A stretch of DNA of 64,000 nt from NCBI RefSeq assembly GCF_028288185.1, contig NZ_JAQBOF010000002.1, positions 1-64,000 of the forward strand, in the 5' to 3' direction. How positions within the stretch are numbered: the stretch's first letter is position 1; every line of letters begins with the position of its first letter. The notes beneath the pieces were generated by a model. That model ran no database searches, had not been told where the DNA came from, and saw only the letters and a list, made by a program, of their open reading frames with translations. Of the stretch, positions 49,757 to 59,656 are shown in pieces. The position numbers and the translations under genes were made by a program. This DNA is from Mucilaginibacter sp. GTDB taxonomy: Bacteria; Bacteroidota; Bacteroidia; Sphingobacteriales; Sphingobacteriaceae.

Positions 49757-52511
49757 TAGCCTTCGTCTAAAACTAGCGACACTTTGCTCATTACTATTGT
49801 TATTGCTGGCCTTTACTCCCAAAGCTGATGACCCGATAGACAAACTGGTTACCAGCCTGCAGCAATATTTTTATAACCATCCGCAGGAAAAAGTGTACCT
49901 GCATACCGATAAACCCTACTATTTAGTTGGCGATACAGTATGGTTTAAGGCTTATGTCACCATTGGCTATAAACACCAGCTATCGGCGCTAAGCGGCGCG
50001 TTATATGTCGACCTGCTCAGTGAGGGCGACTCGGTTGCGAAAGAATTAAAACTGCCCGTAACATCGGGTATGGCGGTAGGTAGTTTTGTTTTGGATAACG
50101 AGGTTATGCGCGAAGGCAATTATCGCATAAGGGCCTATACCCAATGGATGCGCAATGCCGGCCCCGAGTATTTTTACGACAGGACGTTCACCATTGGCAA
50201 CTCCATTATCAACAACGTTTTTTCTAAAATTGATTACATATATACCAAAAACGGCAGCCAGACAAAAGTAAAAGCAGTATTAAGATATACCGATGAAAAG
50301 GGCATTGCCTATGCCGGTAAAAATGTGAGCTATCAGCTTAAAGATGGTTATAAAATAATTACAGCAAGTGGCGCAAAAACTAATGCGCAAGGCGAGATCA
50401 CCATTAACCTGCCCAATTCAAAACCGGGCGAATTGAGCGGTTCTTACATCTTAACCAAGTTAAGTGTTAACGCCAGCGAAACAGTCGCCAAAACATTCCC
50501 TATTAAAACAGCATCGCTGCAAACCGATGTTCAGTTTTTCCCGGAGGGCGGCAATTTAGTTAATGGCGTAAAAAGCAAAGTCGCCTTTAAAGCTACCGGC
50601 ACTAATGGGTTAGGTGTTGCGGTAAGCGGCACTGTTATCGACAATCAAAACAAGGAAATTGCCCAACTGGGCCTTAAACATTTAGGCATGGGCTATTTTT
50701 ATTTTACACCCGAGGCGGGCCAAACCTACAGCGCCAAAGTAACCTATCCGGATGGTTCCATAAACACCATAAAACTGCCCGATGCAGTTAATGAGGGTTA
50801 CACTTTGTCGGTGTATGCTACGCCTAAAAATGATTCTGTATTAGTGAGGATAAATGCTGCGCCGGGTAGTTTAAAGCAAGGCGGCATGTTGAGCCTTATC
50901 GGGCAATCGGGTGGTAAGGTTTATTTCTCGGCCAATGTGCCGGTTAGTAAAGGGATGACCGCTATATACTTACCTGTAGACGAGGTTCCTTCGGGCATAT
51001 TGCAGTTTACTTTGTTTACTTCAAACGGCGACCCTTTAAATGAGCGCATTGTATTTATCCAAAATAAAGACAACATCAACCTTAAAATTAACAGCCCTAA
51101 ACAGGTTTATAACCGGCGCGAAAAAGTTGACCTGGGTATTGATGCAAAAGATGGAGCAGGCAGGCCCGTTGGCGGTAATTTCTCCGTATCGGTAGTGAGC
51201 GAGACGGCAGTACCATCAGATGAGGCGAGCGAGAATACTATTTTTTCCCAACTGCTATTAAGTTCGGACATTAAAGGTTATATAGAAAAACCCAACTATT
51301 ATTTCTACAACCCCAATGCCGAAACCCGTGCGAACCTGGACATTTTAATGCTTACCCAAGGTTACAGACGCTTTGCATGGAAAAACATCTTAACGGGTAA
51401 TGTTGCGGCCCCTGTCTATAAGGCCGAGAAATTGGTAAATGCAGTAACAGGCCGGGTAACTACCATGAACCATAAACCCGTACCGGGCGCCAAAGTGATC
51501 CTGATAAACAACAAGCTACGATTTGTGCAGGATACAGTTACCGATAACGATGGACGATTTAGTTTTAGCAACCTGCTGATAACTAATGGCATTGATTTTA
51601 CCATACAAGGCACCACACCCAAAGGTGGTAAACGGGTAATTACCGAGGTTGACCGCGTAACCAAAACACCGTTAACACCAAACAACAACTTAGGCGATGT
51701 AAATGCCGATATCCCCACATTGATAAAAACATCCGTTGAAAACAATATAAAGCAAGATCAGGAGCTGGCCAAATATGGATTTGAAACCCGTGCGCATCAA
51801 CTAAGAGAAGTACAGATAAGAGCCGCCAGGGCAAAATACGGCGCGGGCAATATTAACGAAAGCCAGGCCGATGAAGTGTTTAGGCCCGATAGCCGCATGC
51901 CTTGCACCACACTAATGGAATGTTTAAACGAGATGTATAAGAGCCGCATCAGGTTTGACCAGGTAAACAGTGATGATTGCGGCCCGCTTTGGGTACCGTT
52001 TTTTAACAGAACGCCCTACGTCGTGATGATAGACCGTATGCTGATACAGCCCTGCGAATATCAATCTTTACTTTTAGGCAGTCCGCTTGATATTGATAAA
52101 GTATATACCTCGCACGAAAGTCCGGCTATATCAGCTAAGCTATTAGGTGGCTTAAACTTTCAAAGATCGGGCGGCGGCTCGCAAAACGTTGCCCCTGCTG
52201 TGATAGCCATTTTTACAAAGAGCGGTTATTTTCGCAAAACTAGTGATCCGTCTATTGTGTATTACGCGCCTAAAGGTTATGATTATACAAGAGAGTTTTA
52301 TTCGCCTAAATATGACTGGGAAACTGGCTCAAAAGTAGCCGATCTGCGAAGCACCATTTACTGGAACCCAAGGGTGTTAACCGGGCCAACCGGCCAAATC
52401 AAAGTAAGCTATTTTAATAGCGACCAAACCGGTACTTACCGGGTGACCATTGAAGGTATTAACGCCGATGGCGCATTAGCCAGGCAAGTTTACAGATATA
52501 AGGTAGAATAA
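49743..52511 (+). CDS. single-module A2M/carboxypeptidase-regulatory/plug-like protein
   Basis: 922 residues from the ATG at 49743, which overlaps the giant gene's stop by 14 nt; the TTG at 49707 is less likely. A signal-like helix is at about 7-22, and EKVYLHTDKPYY starts at residue 49. Most of the chain aligns with module a of the giant protein (HQLSALSGALYVDLL, LKLPVTSGMAVGSF, SYTQWMRNAG-like). A carboxypeptidase-regulatory segment (VTGRVTTMNHKPVPGAKV), a degenerate plug-like segment and the final STIYWNP...GINADGALARQVYRYKVE complete it. It stops exactly where module a joins module b in the giant gene. A short ghost of a module b tail lies right after its stop. Confidence 0.85.
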   Translation: MKIHNSLRLKLATLCSLLLLLLAFTPKADDPIDKLVTSLQQYFYNHPQEKVYLHTDKPYYLVGDTVWFKAYVTIGYKHQLSALSGALYVDLLSEGDSVAKELKLPVTSGMAVGSFVLDNEVMREGNYRIRAYTQWMRNAGPEYFYDRTFTIGNSIINNVFSKIDYIYTKNGSQTKVKAVLRYTDEKGIAYAGKNVSYQLKDGYKIITASGAKTNAQGEITINLPNSKPGELSGSYILTKLSVNASETVAKTFPIKTASLQTDVQFFPEGGNLVNGVKSKVAFKATGTNGLGVAVSGTVIDNQNKEIAQLGLKHLGMGYFYFTPEAGQTYSAKVTYPDGSINTIKLPDAVNEGYTLSVYATPKNDSVLVRINAAPGSLKQGGMLSLIGQSGGKVYFSANVPVSKGMTAIYLPVDEVPSGILQFTLFTSNGDPLNERIVFIQNKDNINLKINSPKQVYNRREKVDLGIDAKDGAGRPVGGNFSVSVVSETAVPSDEASENTIFSQLLLSSDIKGYIEKPNYYFYNPNAETRANLDILMLTQGYRRFAWKNILTGNVAAPVYKAEKLVNAVTGRVTTMNHKPVPGAKVILINNKLRFVQDTVTDNDGRFSFSNLLITNGIDFTIQGTTPKGGKRVITEVDRVTKTPLTPNNNLGDVNADIPTLIKTSVENNIKQDQELAKYGFETRAHQLREVQIRAARAKYGAGNINESQADEVFRPDSRMPCTTLMECLNEMYKSRIRFDQVNSDDCGPLWVPFFNRTPYVVMIDRMLIQPCEYQSLLLGSPLDIDKVYTSHESPAISAKLLGGLNFQRSGGGSQNVAPAVIAIFTKSGYFRKTSDPSIVYYAPKGYDYTREFYSPKYDWETGSKVADLRSTIYWNPRVLTGPTGQIKVSYFNSDQTGTYRVTIEGINADGALARQVYRYKVE

Positions 52512-52654
52512 TGCGCCAACAACTGAGCCGACCTGATATTTATAAGCAGGATATTAAAGAAAAGTACACCGTTAAAATAGCAGGTGTTGACGCAAACGGC
52601 GGTATTGGAGATGGTAGTTTAAAACTTAACCAGGCTAAAAAGGAGGCTAATTAA
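52511..52654 (+). pseudogene. ghost of a lost module b (47 codons)
   Basis: This frame starts at an ATG overlapping the previous stop (TAATG). Its C-terminal part AGVDANGGIGDGSLKLNQ matches SGVDVTGGIGDGTFKLNQ at the end of the giant gene. DIKEKYTVKI likewise matches DIKGAYTIKF. The first 12 codons have no match. It looks like the remnant of a second module deleted from the single-module gene. It may still be translated through the overlap. Confidence 0.65.
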
Positions 52655-52825
52655 TTATGGCTTACCAGTCTTAAAAAATATCCGACAAAAAAGTTTACTA
52701 ATGGATGGTATGGTGTAAATATAATATCATAACGGTTTATATCTGTAATATTTTATTTACAACCGTTTAGAAATGAACGGATATGACTAAAATTTTGAAT
52801 AGCTTTAGCACAGTAAACCAAAATT

Positions 52826-55300
52826 ATGAGTCCTAAAAAACCCTTGCTGACGCTTGTGCTGTTAAGTACAACCCTTAGCCTCTTTGCGCAAAAAAACGAT
52901 TTAAAACTCTGGTATAATAAACCATCCGAGAAAACCTGGGAAAAAGCCATGCCGGTTGGTAACGGCCGTTTGGCAGGTATGGTTTATGGCAACCCGGCCC
53001 GCGAAACTATCCAGCTAAACGAAGCCACGTTATGGAGCGGCGGCCCAAGCCGTAATGACAGCAAAGGCGCGTTAGCTGCCTTACCCGAGGTAAGACGGCT
53101 GATATTTGAGAATAAGCGTAAAGAAGCCGCGGCCATTGCCACCAAAGCCATGCGCTCAAATAAAGATAACGGTATGTGCTATCAGCCGGTGGGCAACCTG
53201 TACCTTAACTTCCCCGGACATGAGCAATATCAAAACTATTACCGCGATCTGGATATATCAAAAGCAATAGCCACCACCACCTACGTGGTTGATGGTGTAA
53301 CTTATAAACGCGAGGTATTTGCATCAAATGCTAACCAGGTTATTGTGGTGCATTTATCGGCAAGCAAGCCGGGTAGTTTAACGTTTTCGGCGGCTATGTC
53401 TAGTCCCCAAAAGTCAACTGTTGTTACTAAGGGTAAGGATGAGTTGGTATTATCGGGTGTATCGGGTAACCGTGACGGTGTAAAGGGAGAGGATAAGTTC
53501 CAGGCGCTTGTAAGGGTTAAGCTGGATGGCGGCGAAGTTGCCGCGTCTGACACCTCGGTCAACGTATCAAAAGCCAATGCTGCTACGTTGTTTATATCCA
53601 TCGCAACTAACTTTGTAAAATATGATGATATTAGCGCTGACGAATCGGCACGAGCTAACGCTTATCTAAATAAAGCCTGGCCTATCGCCTACGCGACATT
53701 GCTGAACAATCATGTTGCCGCTTATCAAAAATTCTTTAACCGGGTTAAGTTAGACATAGGTAAAACCGACTCCATAAAAAACACGACTGATGCCCGTATC
53801 AATGATTTCGCCAGCGGTAATGATCCGCAGTTGGTAGAGCTGTATTTTCAGTTTGGAAGATATCTGCTGATCTCATCGTCACAACCCGGCGGCCAGCCAG
53901 CCAATTTACAAGGCATCTGGAACAAAGAAATGAGCCCGCCTTGGGGCAGTAAATATACCATCAACATTAACACCGAAATGAACTACTGGCCCGCCGAGGA
54001 AACCAACCTTGCCGAAATGCACGAGCCGCTGGTACAAATGGTGAAAGACCTTGCCGTAACCGGTAAACAAACCGCTAAAGACATGTACGGCGTTGGCGGC
54101 TGGCTAGCCCACCACAACACCGACCTATGGCGCATTACAGGCCCCGTAGACGGTATTTACTCGGGCCTTTGGCCATCGGGCGGTGCATGGTTAAGCACGC
54201 AGTTATGGGACCGCTATATGTACAATGGCGATAAAGCGTATTTAAAAGCCGTTTACAGCGCGTTGCGCGGTGCGGCACAGTTTTACCTGGAGTTTTTGGT
54301 TGAGGAGCCTGAGCATAAATGGCTGGTGATAGCACCATCTGTATCGCCGGAGAATGGCCCGCAGGCCTATGGCGGCGGTATTAATATTGATGCCGGAGTT
54401 ACTATGGATAACCAACTGGTGTTTGATATATTCAGCGAGGTAATGGCCGCCGCTAAAATTTTAAATGTAGACCAGGATTTTGCCGCCAAACTAAAGGCCG
54501 CGCGTGATAGGCTACCGCCTATGCAAATTGGCCAGTACAGCCAATTGCAAGAGTGGCTGCATGATCTGGATAGCCCTAAGGACCATAACCGCCATATATC
54601 ACACTTATATGGGTTGTACCCAAGTAACCAGATATCGCCATACCGCACGCCCGAGCTGTTTGATGCCGCGCGTACCTCGTTGATCTATCGTACCGATGTA
54701 TCAACCGGGTGGAGCATGGGCTGGAAAGTTAACTTTTGGGCACGATTGCTTGACGGAAACCATGCTTTTAAACTGATACAAAACCAATTAACTCCAACGG
54801 GTAAAAACAAAGGCAGCTCTAACAATGGGGGCGGAACCTATCCTAATATGTTTGACGCGCATCCGCCGTTCCAGATTGATGGTAACTTTGGTTGTGCGGC
54901 CGGCATCAGTGAAATGCTGATGCAAAGCGCCGATGGTGCCCTTAACCTGCTACCTGCCCTGCCCGATGCCTGGCCAGCCGGAACCATCAGCGGCCTGCGT
55001 GCCCGTGGCGGTTTTGAGATTGTGAGCATGCAATGGAAGGATGGTAAAATAGCTCAGCTTAAAATTAAGTCGACCGTAGGTGGTAATTGCAGGTTGCGTG
55101 TACCAAATAGCATTAAGCTGGTTGGCGGCGCGTTAAGATCCGCCAAAGGCGCAAATACTAACTTCTTTTATCAAAACGAAGAAACCGCTAAACCCATCAT
55201 ATCAGACAAAGCACAACTAAAAGCACCCGGCGAAAAGCCAACCCTGCTATATGATATGCCAACCGTTGCCGGTAAAACTTATACCTTGGTGGGGATGTAA
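52826..55300 (+). CDS. glycoside hydrolase family 95 (alpha-L-fucosidase/galactosidase type)
   Basis: 824 residues with a signal peptide ending near LFAQ. GH95 landmarks are WEKAMPVGNGRLAGMVYG at the N-terminus, QPANLQGIWNKEMSPPWGSKYTININTEMNYWPAEETNLAE with the Asn pair near residue 385, acid E509 in PSVSPENGPQ and D685 in DAHPPFQIDGNFG. The order is an N-terminal beta domain, an (alpha/alpha)6 barrel and a C-terminal beta domain. It is an inverting enzyme releasing alpha-1,2-linked L-fucose or L-galactose. It is separate from the envelope-protein genes by 170 nt and ends at a strong terminator. Confidence 0.94.
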   Translation: MSPKKPLLTLVLLSTTLSLFAQKNDLKLWYNKPSEKTWEKAMPVGNGRLAGMVYGNPARETIQLNEATLWSGGPSRNDSKGALAALPEVRRLIFENKRKEAAAIATKAMRSNKDNGMCYQPVGNLYLNFPGHEQYQNYYRDLDISKAIATTTYVVDGVTYKREVFASNANQVIVVHLSASKPGSLTFSAAMSSPQKSTVVTKGKDELVLSGVSGNRDGVKGEDKFQALVRVKLDGGEVAASDTSVNVSKANAATLFISIATNFVKYDDISADESARANAYLNKAWPIAYATLLNNHVAAYQKFFNRVKLDIGKTDSIKNTTDARINDFASGNDPQLVELYFQFGRYLLISSSQPGGQPANLQGIWNKEMSPPWGSKYTININTEMNYWPAEETNLAEMHEPLVQMVKDLAVTGKQTAKDMYGVGGWLAHHNTDLWRITGPVDGIYSGLWPSGGAWLSTQLWDRYMYNGDKAYLKAVYSALRGAAQFYLEFLVEEPEHKWLVIAPSVSPENGPQAYGGGINIDAGVTMDNQLVFDIFSEVMAAAKILNVDQDFAAKLKAARDRLPPMQIGQYSQLQEWLHDLDSPKDHNRHISHLYGLYPSNQISPYRTPELFDAARTSLIYRTDVSTGWSMGWKVNFWARLLDGNHAFKLIQNQLTPTGKNKGSSNNGGGTYPNMFDAHPPFQIDGNFGCAAGISEMLMQSADGALNLLPALPDAWPAGTISGLRARGGFEIVSMQWKDGKIAQLKIKSTVGGNCRLRVPNSIKLVGGALRSAKGANTNFFYQNEETAKPIISDKAQLKAPGEKPTLLYDMPTVAGKTYTLVGM

Positions 55301-55332
55301 TTAGGTCAATCCGTTCACCGTCCCACTCCTCC

Positions 55333-55371
55333 TGTCATTTCGAACCATGGTTCGAAATGACATTTTTGTTT
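55333..55371 (+). terminator. perfect-palindrome terminator after GH95 gene
   Basis: A 30-bp perfect palindrome (55333-55362, centred on CCATGG) followed by TTTTTGTTTT. It lies 33 nt after the stop. Confidence 0.9.
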
Positions 55372-55671
55372 TATGTTATGTTTCAAACGTACTTTTCGCA
55401 TTGGTTAATGATGCATTAACTATCGGTGCATCTTTTAGTTAGCCACTTGCGTATAAAGAAAACCAATAAATTTTTAAACCTGTCCCGGTAGTTATCGGAA
55501 TAAAACTGTTGCGTTGTTGATATAAGCTGTTGTTAAAACGGGCTTTACTTGCTATACCCCATTTGCAAGCATGCCTGTTGATAGCTTGTGGTAATGTGTC
55601 TACAAATTACGTTAAACCAATTGAGTAATTAATCAAACAAACACTAATACAAACCACTAATGCTTACAATT
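55372..55671. other. spacer upstream of the GH76 gene
   Basis: About 300 nt without ORF, repeat or hairpin that I can support. It should contain the GH76 promoter, but no TAnnTTTG box is evident. Confidence 0.4.
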
Positions 55672-57075
55672 ATGAAGAAAACAAGTATCCTATTGTTAAC
55701 TGCCTGCTTAGCATTGTTAAGTTGCAGTAAAAAAGAAGGTGCCGCGCCGGGCGGTAAAACTACGCTGGGTTCGGTGCCGTCTGGGGTAACCTCGGGGCAA
55801 TCATTTGTGTACTGGGACCCTGCCGATGCTACCACGGCTTACAATGCCTTTAATACGGCTTGCTACAACCCTACCGCTAAACTGTATTATGGCACCACCC
55901 AAAAAACGGGCCTTGCCGCCATTTGGACGCAGGCCATATTCTGGGACATGGCAATGGATGTGTACACCCGCACCAAGGCCACTGCTGATATGACCCGCAT
56001 TACCGATATGTACACCGGCGGATCAAACCAATACGCTGCCTATAACTGGAACAATACCACCGTATGGTTTATTTATGATGATATGATGTGGTGGATAAAC
56101 GCGCTTGCACGCGCCTATAAGATAACCAACAATGCAGCCTACCTTACCAATGCCACGGCGGGTTTCGATAGGGTGTGGGCAGGCTCGTATGATTCTGTAG
56201 GCGGCGGCATGTTTTGGGATTTTAACCATACTGGTAAAAACTCGTGCATTAACTTCCCAACGGTTATTGCGGCTATGCGGTTATATAATATTACCGGCAA
56301 TAGCGCCTATTTAACCAAAGCACAATCTATTTATACCTGGGCAAAAGCCAATTTAACCAATACCACTACCGGCCAGGTGTATGATAATAAAATTGGCAGC
56401 AACCCGCCGGGCGGAACGGATTATACCTATAACTCGGGTACCGCTATTGGCGCGGCTTACGCGTTATACAAACAGAGCGGTAACAGCGCATATCTGTCAG
56501 ACGCTACCCGTTATGCCGATTACGTTAAAAACAATATGTGTAACGCGCAAGGCATCCTCCCCGCCGAAGGCGACTTTAACGAGCAAGGCACCATGAAAGC
56601 CATCTTCGCCGATTATATAATGCAGCTGATAAATGATGGCAAACAAACCCAATACCTAAGTTGGATATTAACCAATGTAGATACCGGCTGGGCCAACCGT
56701 GATCCTGCGCGTAATCTTACTTACCGTAACTATGCGGTGGCTTGCCCAACAGGCTATATCCAGACTTACGAGGCTTGCAGTTTGGTGTCCTTTATGCAGC
56801 AGTACCAGGGCGTGGTATTTTATCAGAACACGCTATATGGTGGTACCAGCAGCGGTATTATCCCTAAGGGTAATTACACTATATCGCAATTGCAAACTAT
56901 GGGTTTTGTAAATGATTGGGCATCATCGGCAACGGTACCGCCAGGATGGACGGTTACCATGTACAAGGATGATAATTACCTGGGGCAATCGTGGGTAATA
57001 AATGCAGATACACCGCATTTCCCAAATCTTACACCAACGGCTAATGATTTAGTAACATCAGTAAAAATACAGTAA
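55672..57075 (+). CDS. GH76-family lipoprotein with a C-terminal beta/gamma-crystallin-like domain
   Basis: 467 residues from the ATG at 55672; an ATG at 55660 would add 4. Lipoprotein signal with lipobox LLSC (Cys18). The (alpha/alpha)6 barrel shows the GH76 catalytic pair D136/D137 in WFIYDDMMWW, plus WDMAMDVYTRTK and GGGMFWDF. GH76 enzymes are endo-alpha-1,6-mannanases acting on fungal or mycobacterial mannan. The last 40 residues, YKDDNYLGQSW through NDLVTSVKIQ, look like a single beta/gamma-crystallin motif with the calcium signature N-D-x-x-T-S. The protein should sit on the cell envelope. No SusCD transporter is nearby. Confidence 0.9.
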   Translation: MKKTSILLLTACLALLSCSKKEGAAPGGKTTLGSVPSGVTSGQSFVYWDPADATTAYNAFNTACYNPTAKLYYGTTQKTGLAAIWTQAIFWDMAMDVYTRTKATADMTRITDMYTGGSNQYAAYNWNNTTVWFIYDDMMWWINALARAYKITNNAAYLTNATAGFDRVWAGSYDSVGGGMFWDFNHTGKNSCINFPTVIAAMRLYNITGNSAYLTKAQSIYTWAKANLTNTTTGQVYDNKIGSNPPGGTDYTYNSGTAIGAAYALYKQSGNSAYLSDATRYADYVKNNMCNAQGILPAEGDFNEQGTMKAIFADYIMQLINDGKQTQYLSWILTNVDTGWANRDPARNLTYRNYAVACPTGYIQTYEACSLVSFMQQYQGVVFYQNTLYGGTSSGIIPKGNYTISQLQTMGFVNDWASSATVPPGWTVTMYKDDNYLGQSWVINADTPHFPNLTPTANDLVTSVKIQ

Positions 57076-57096
57076 CTATTACCACTTCAACTCGCG

Positions 57097-57122
57097 CGTC
57101 ATCCTATGTTTGTGGGATGACG
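57097..57122. repeat. hairpin after GH76 gene
   Basis: CGTCATCC (57097-57104) pairs with GGATGACG (57115-57122) with a 10-nt loop; CGTGACG follows. There is no T-run. It resembles CGTCATCC-type dispersed repeats and may shield the 3' end. Confidence 0.4.
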
Positions 57123-57222
57123 TGACGTTGAGGGTGGCCATCCACTCAGGGACGAGACAGTCGGCTGTTGGCATAGCAATCGCCATAAATTTTCTATCTT
57201 GGCGTTACTAATTTATTAAGTA

Positions 57223-58554
57223 ATGAAATTTACTATCCTACCTAAAAGTTTAATGGCCTTGGCTTTGCCGTTAACTATATTTTTTTCTGCGGATAAGCCT
57301 GCTCCTGCAAAAGTAGTGGCTATAAACACAAATGATTTTTTGAATAGCATTGGGATAAACTCGGCTATTGCGGCCCGTGGCGAGAAGCTGGAAAAAACCA
57401 TCGAAGCCATAAAATATACCGGGATAAGATGGATCCGATCAGGCTACGAAGGCAATGCGACTGAAAGCGACTACCTAACCCTGCACCGCGAAACAGGCGT
57501 TAAATTCAGTTATGGATTAATGAGCGGCGGCACCAATATAGACCGCCTGCTAACCGGCGGCCGAATGTTAGCCAACGCGGGCGCGCTATTAGCTTTTGAA
57601 GGCGTTAACGAGCCCAATAACTGGCCCCTAACCTATCACGGCGAAAAAGGTGGTAAAAACCTAACCTGGCTGGCCGTAGCCAAACTGCAAAACGATATGT
57701 ACAAAGCTGTTAAAGCTGATGCGACATTAAACCCGTTCCCCGTTTGGAGCATCAGCGAAAGCGGCGCGCAAACCGATAATACAGGCCTGCAATACCTGCA
57801 AATACCAACCGGTACTGGCGCGCTTATGCCCGATGGCACCCAGTATGCCGATTACGCTACCTGCCACAACTATTTCCTGCACCCATCGCACCCCGGATTA
57901 TACGACAACCAAACCTGGAACGCTGCTGACCCCGGTCCGCTTTGCAAGGTTGACGGGCTGTTTGGCAATTACGGCAAAACCTGGGCTAAAAAGTTTAAAG
58001 GCTATACCGCAGAGCAATTAATTGATCTGCCCAAAGTCACTACCGAAACCGGCGTAACGCTCGGCGAAAAAGTATCCGAAGAAAAACAGGCTTGCTTATA
58101 CACGAACCTTTATTTATCGCAGTTTAAACGCAAATGGAGCTATACGGCTATTTATTTGTTAAGGGACAGATCAGACGAAAGCGGCAATCAAACCTTCGGC
58201 TTTTATCAGAAAGATTATACACCGCGTAAAGCAGCCGTCTACCTGCATAATCTAACTACTATTTTAACCGATAAAGGCTCATTAAAAAAACCAGCCGCAT
58301 TAGCTTATACCATAGCTAATCAACCCGAAACCGTGCATGACCTACTGCTGCAAAACAGCAATGGCAAGTTTCAACTAGTAATATGGGATGAGAAAGCTAC
58401 CGGGACTGACGAGGTAAAGGTTAGCCTGGGTAAAAAGTTTAGTTCTGTAAAGGTTTATGACCCTACCGTTGGCGCATCCGCTAATCAAAGTTTAAAAAAT
58501 GTTAACGAGATCGCTTTAAGTTTGAGTGATCACCCGGTAGTGGTAGAGTTATAA
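57223..58554 (+). CDS. clan GH-A-like glycoside hydrolase
   Basis: 443 residues with a signal-like N-terminus (hydrophobic about 9-22). The TIM barrel begins with SIGINSAIAARG and IKYTGIRWIRSGYEG. The acid/base pair is seen in FEGVNEPNNWP (E130) and the nucleophile candidate in VTTETGVTLG (E275), in the order expected for clan GH-A. A C-terminal beta domain (about 350-443) includes LVIWDEKATGTDEVKVSLG. The GH family is not clear: GH39-, GH79- or GH5-like. It follows the GH76 gene by about 150 nt on the same strand. Confidence 0.75.
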   Translation: MKFTILPKSLMALALPLTIFFSADKPAPAKVVAINTNDFLNSIGINSAIAARGEKLEKTIEAIKYTGIRWIRSGYEGNATESDYLTLHRETGVKFSYGLMSGGTNIDRLLTGGRMLANAGALLAFEGVNEPNNWPLTYHGEKGGKNLTWLAVAKLQNDMYKAVKADATLNPFPVWSISESGAQTDNTGLQYLQIPTGTGALMPDGTQYADYATCHNYFLHPSHPGLYDNQTWNAADPGPLCKVDGLFGNYGKTWAKKFKGYTAEQLIDLPKVTTETGVTLGEKVSEEKQACLYTNLYLSQFKRKWSYTAIYLLRDRSDESGNQTFGFYQKDYTPRKAAVYLHNLTTILTDKGSLKKPAALAYTIANQPETVHDLLLQNSNGKFQLVIWDEKATGTDEVKVSLGKKFSSVKVYDPTVGASANQSLKNVNEIALSLSDHPVVVEL

Positions 58555-58644
58555 TAAACTGGAGGCTGTCACCCTGAGGCCTTTTTTGGTCGGCGGCTAT
58601 TTTCATTATCGCGGCATTCATCTGCATATCTGCACATCAATCCG

Positions 58645-58692
58645 TATCTTTGCCATTGGTGAAATCACAAAATAATCAGTGAAATCACAAAA
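58645..58692 (+). promoter_or_regulatory. -7 box and 20-bp direct repeat before the radical SAM gene
   Basis: TATCTTTG at 58645-58652 matches TAnnTTTG exactly. Immediately after it, GTGAAATCACAAAA occurs at 58659 and again at 58679, a 20-bp period. The second copy contains a GTG that could be an alternative start for the next gene. The repeats lie in the likely leader, just before the ATG at 58697. Confidence 0.5.
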
Positions 58693-58696
58693 CATA

Positions 58697-59656
58697 ATGC
58701 AATTAACAGACACATCAACAAGTATTTGGGAGAAGGGGTATAATAACTATGGGCCGTGGCTTAAAGAGAAATACCCCGGCCACCGTGTGTTTAAAGTTAT
58801 TGTTGATGGCAACTTTACCTGCCCCAACCGCGATGGCAGTAAAGGTTTCGGCGGCTGCACGTATTGCAATGTAGACTCGTTTACGCCATCGGTTAGCCGC
58901 AATGCGTCTACCATCAGGCAACAGGTTATGGAGGGCATGGAGCGTGCGCGCAAGGGCAATAAGGCCGATAAGTTTATTATCTACTTTCAGCCCAATACCA
59001 ATACCTATGCGCCGGTACATTACCTAAAAGCCCTGTATGACGAAGCGCTAAGTTATTGCACCGACGACATTGTTGGCCTATCAGTAGGTACCCGCCCCGA
59101 TTGTATAGATGCCGAAAAAATAGCCCTGCTTGAAAGCTATACCGACCGCTTCGATGTAGACTTGGAAATGGGCATGGAAAGCATCTATAATGAAACGCTT
59201 GACCAGATAAACCGTGGCTGCAGCCATGACGACCTGCTAACCGCCCTTAAACTGGTAGAGAATAGCAAGCTGGATATTTGTGTACACACCATCTTCGGCT
59301 TCCCCTGGGAAACCAGGGAAATGATGCTTAAATATGCCGATGAAATAAACCGCCATCCGCAGATAAAATTTGTAAAGTTCCATCACCTGCATATTGTTGA
59401 AGGCTCTGTAATGGGTGTAAAATACAAACGCGAACCATTTAAGCTTTTCGGCCTGGATGAGTACGCCGGGTTTTTATGCGAGTTATTACCCCTGGTAAGG
59501 CCCGATGTGGTGATCCAACGCTTATTCGGCCTTAGTGACCGCGAACTGCTGATCGCTCCAAACTGGGGCCTCAAAAAATCTGAAATACAATACTACATAG
59601 ACCAAAAGATCTTGAATAGCGGTGTAGTGCAGGGGAGTGCAATCAGCCCCCTCTAA
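58697..59656 (+). CDS. TIGR01212-family radical SAM protein (YtqA-like)
   Basis: 319 residues from the ATG at 58697; the GTG at 58679 lies in the direct repeat. The family signature WEKGYNNYGPWLKEKYPGHRVFKV is followed by the radical SAM cysteines C42, C54 and C57 in CPNRDGSKGFGGCTYC, the TIGR01212 spacing. GMESIYNETLDQINRGCSHDD and HTIFGFPWETREMM are typical of elongator-like radical SAM enzymes. Function unknown; it is thought to modify tRNA or another RNA. The last residues (ISPL, then stop) are encoded by the left arm of a palindromic repeat. Confidence 0.92.
   Translation: MQLTDTSTSIWEKGYNNYGPWLKEKYPGHRVFKVIVDGNFTCPNRDGSKGFGGCTYCNVDSFTPSVSRNASTIRQQVMEGMERARKGNKADKFIIYFQPNTNTYAPVHYLKALYDEALSYCTDDIVGLSVGTRPDCIDAEKIALLESYTDRFDVDLEMGMESIYNETLDQINRGCSHDDLLTALKLVENSKLDICVHTIFGFPWETREMMLKYADEINRHPQIKFVKFHHLHIVEGSVMGVKYKREPFKLFGLDEYAGFLCELLPLVRPDVVIQRLFGLSDRELLIAPNWGLKKSEIQYYIDQKILNSGVVQGSAISPL

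Noticed and set aside
11225-51834. Numerous antisense and out-of-frame ORFs of 60-140 codons inside larger genes
   Set aside because: They lie fully within well-supported genes in other frames, lack family motifs and follow from the codon bias of the true frame.
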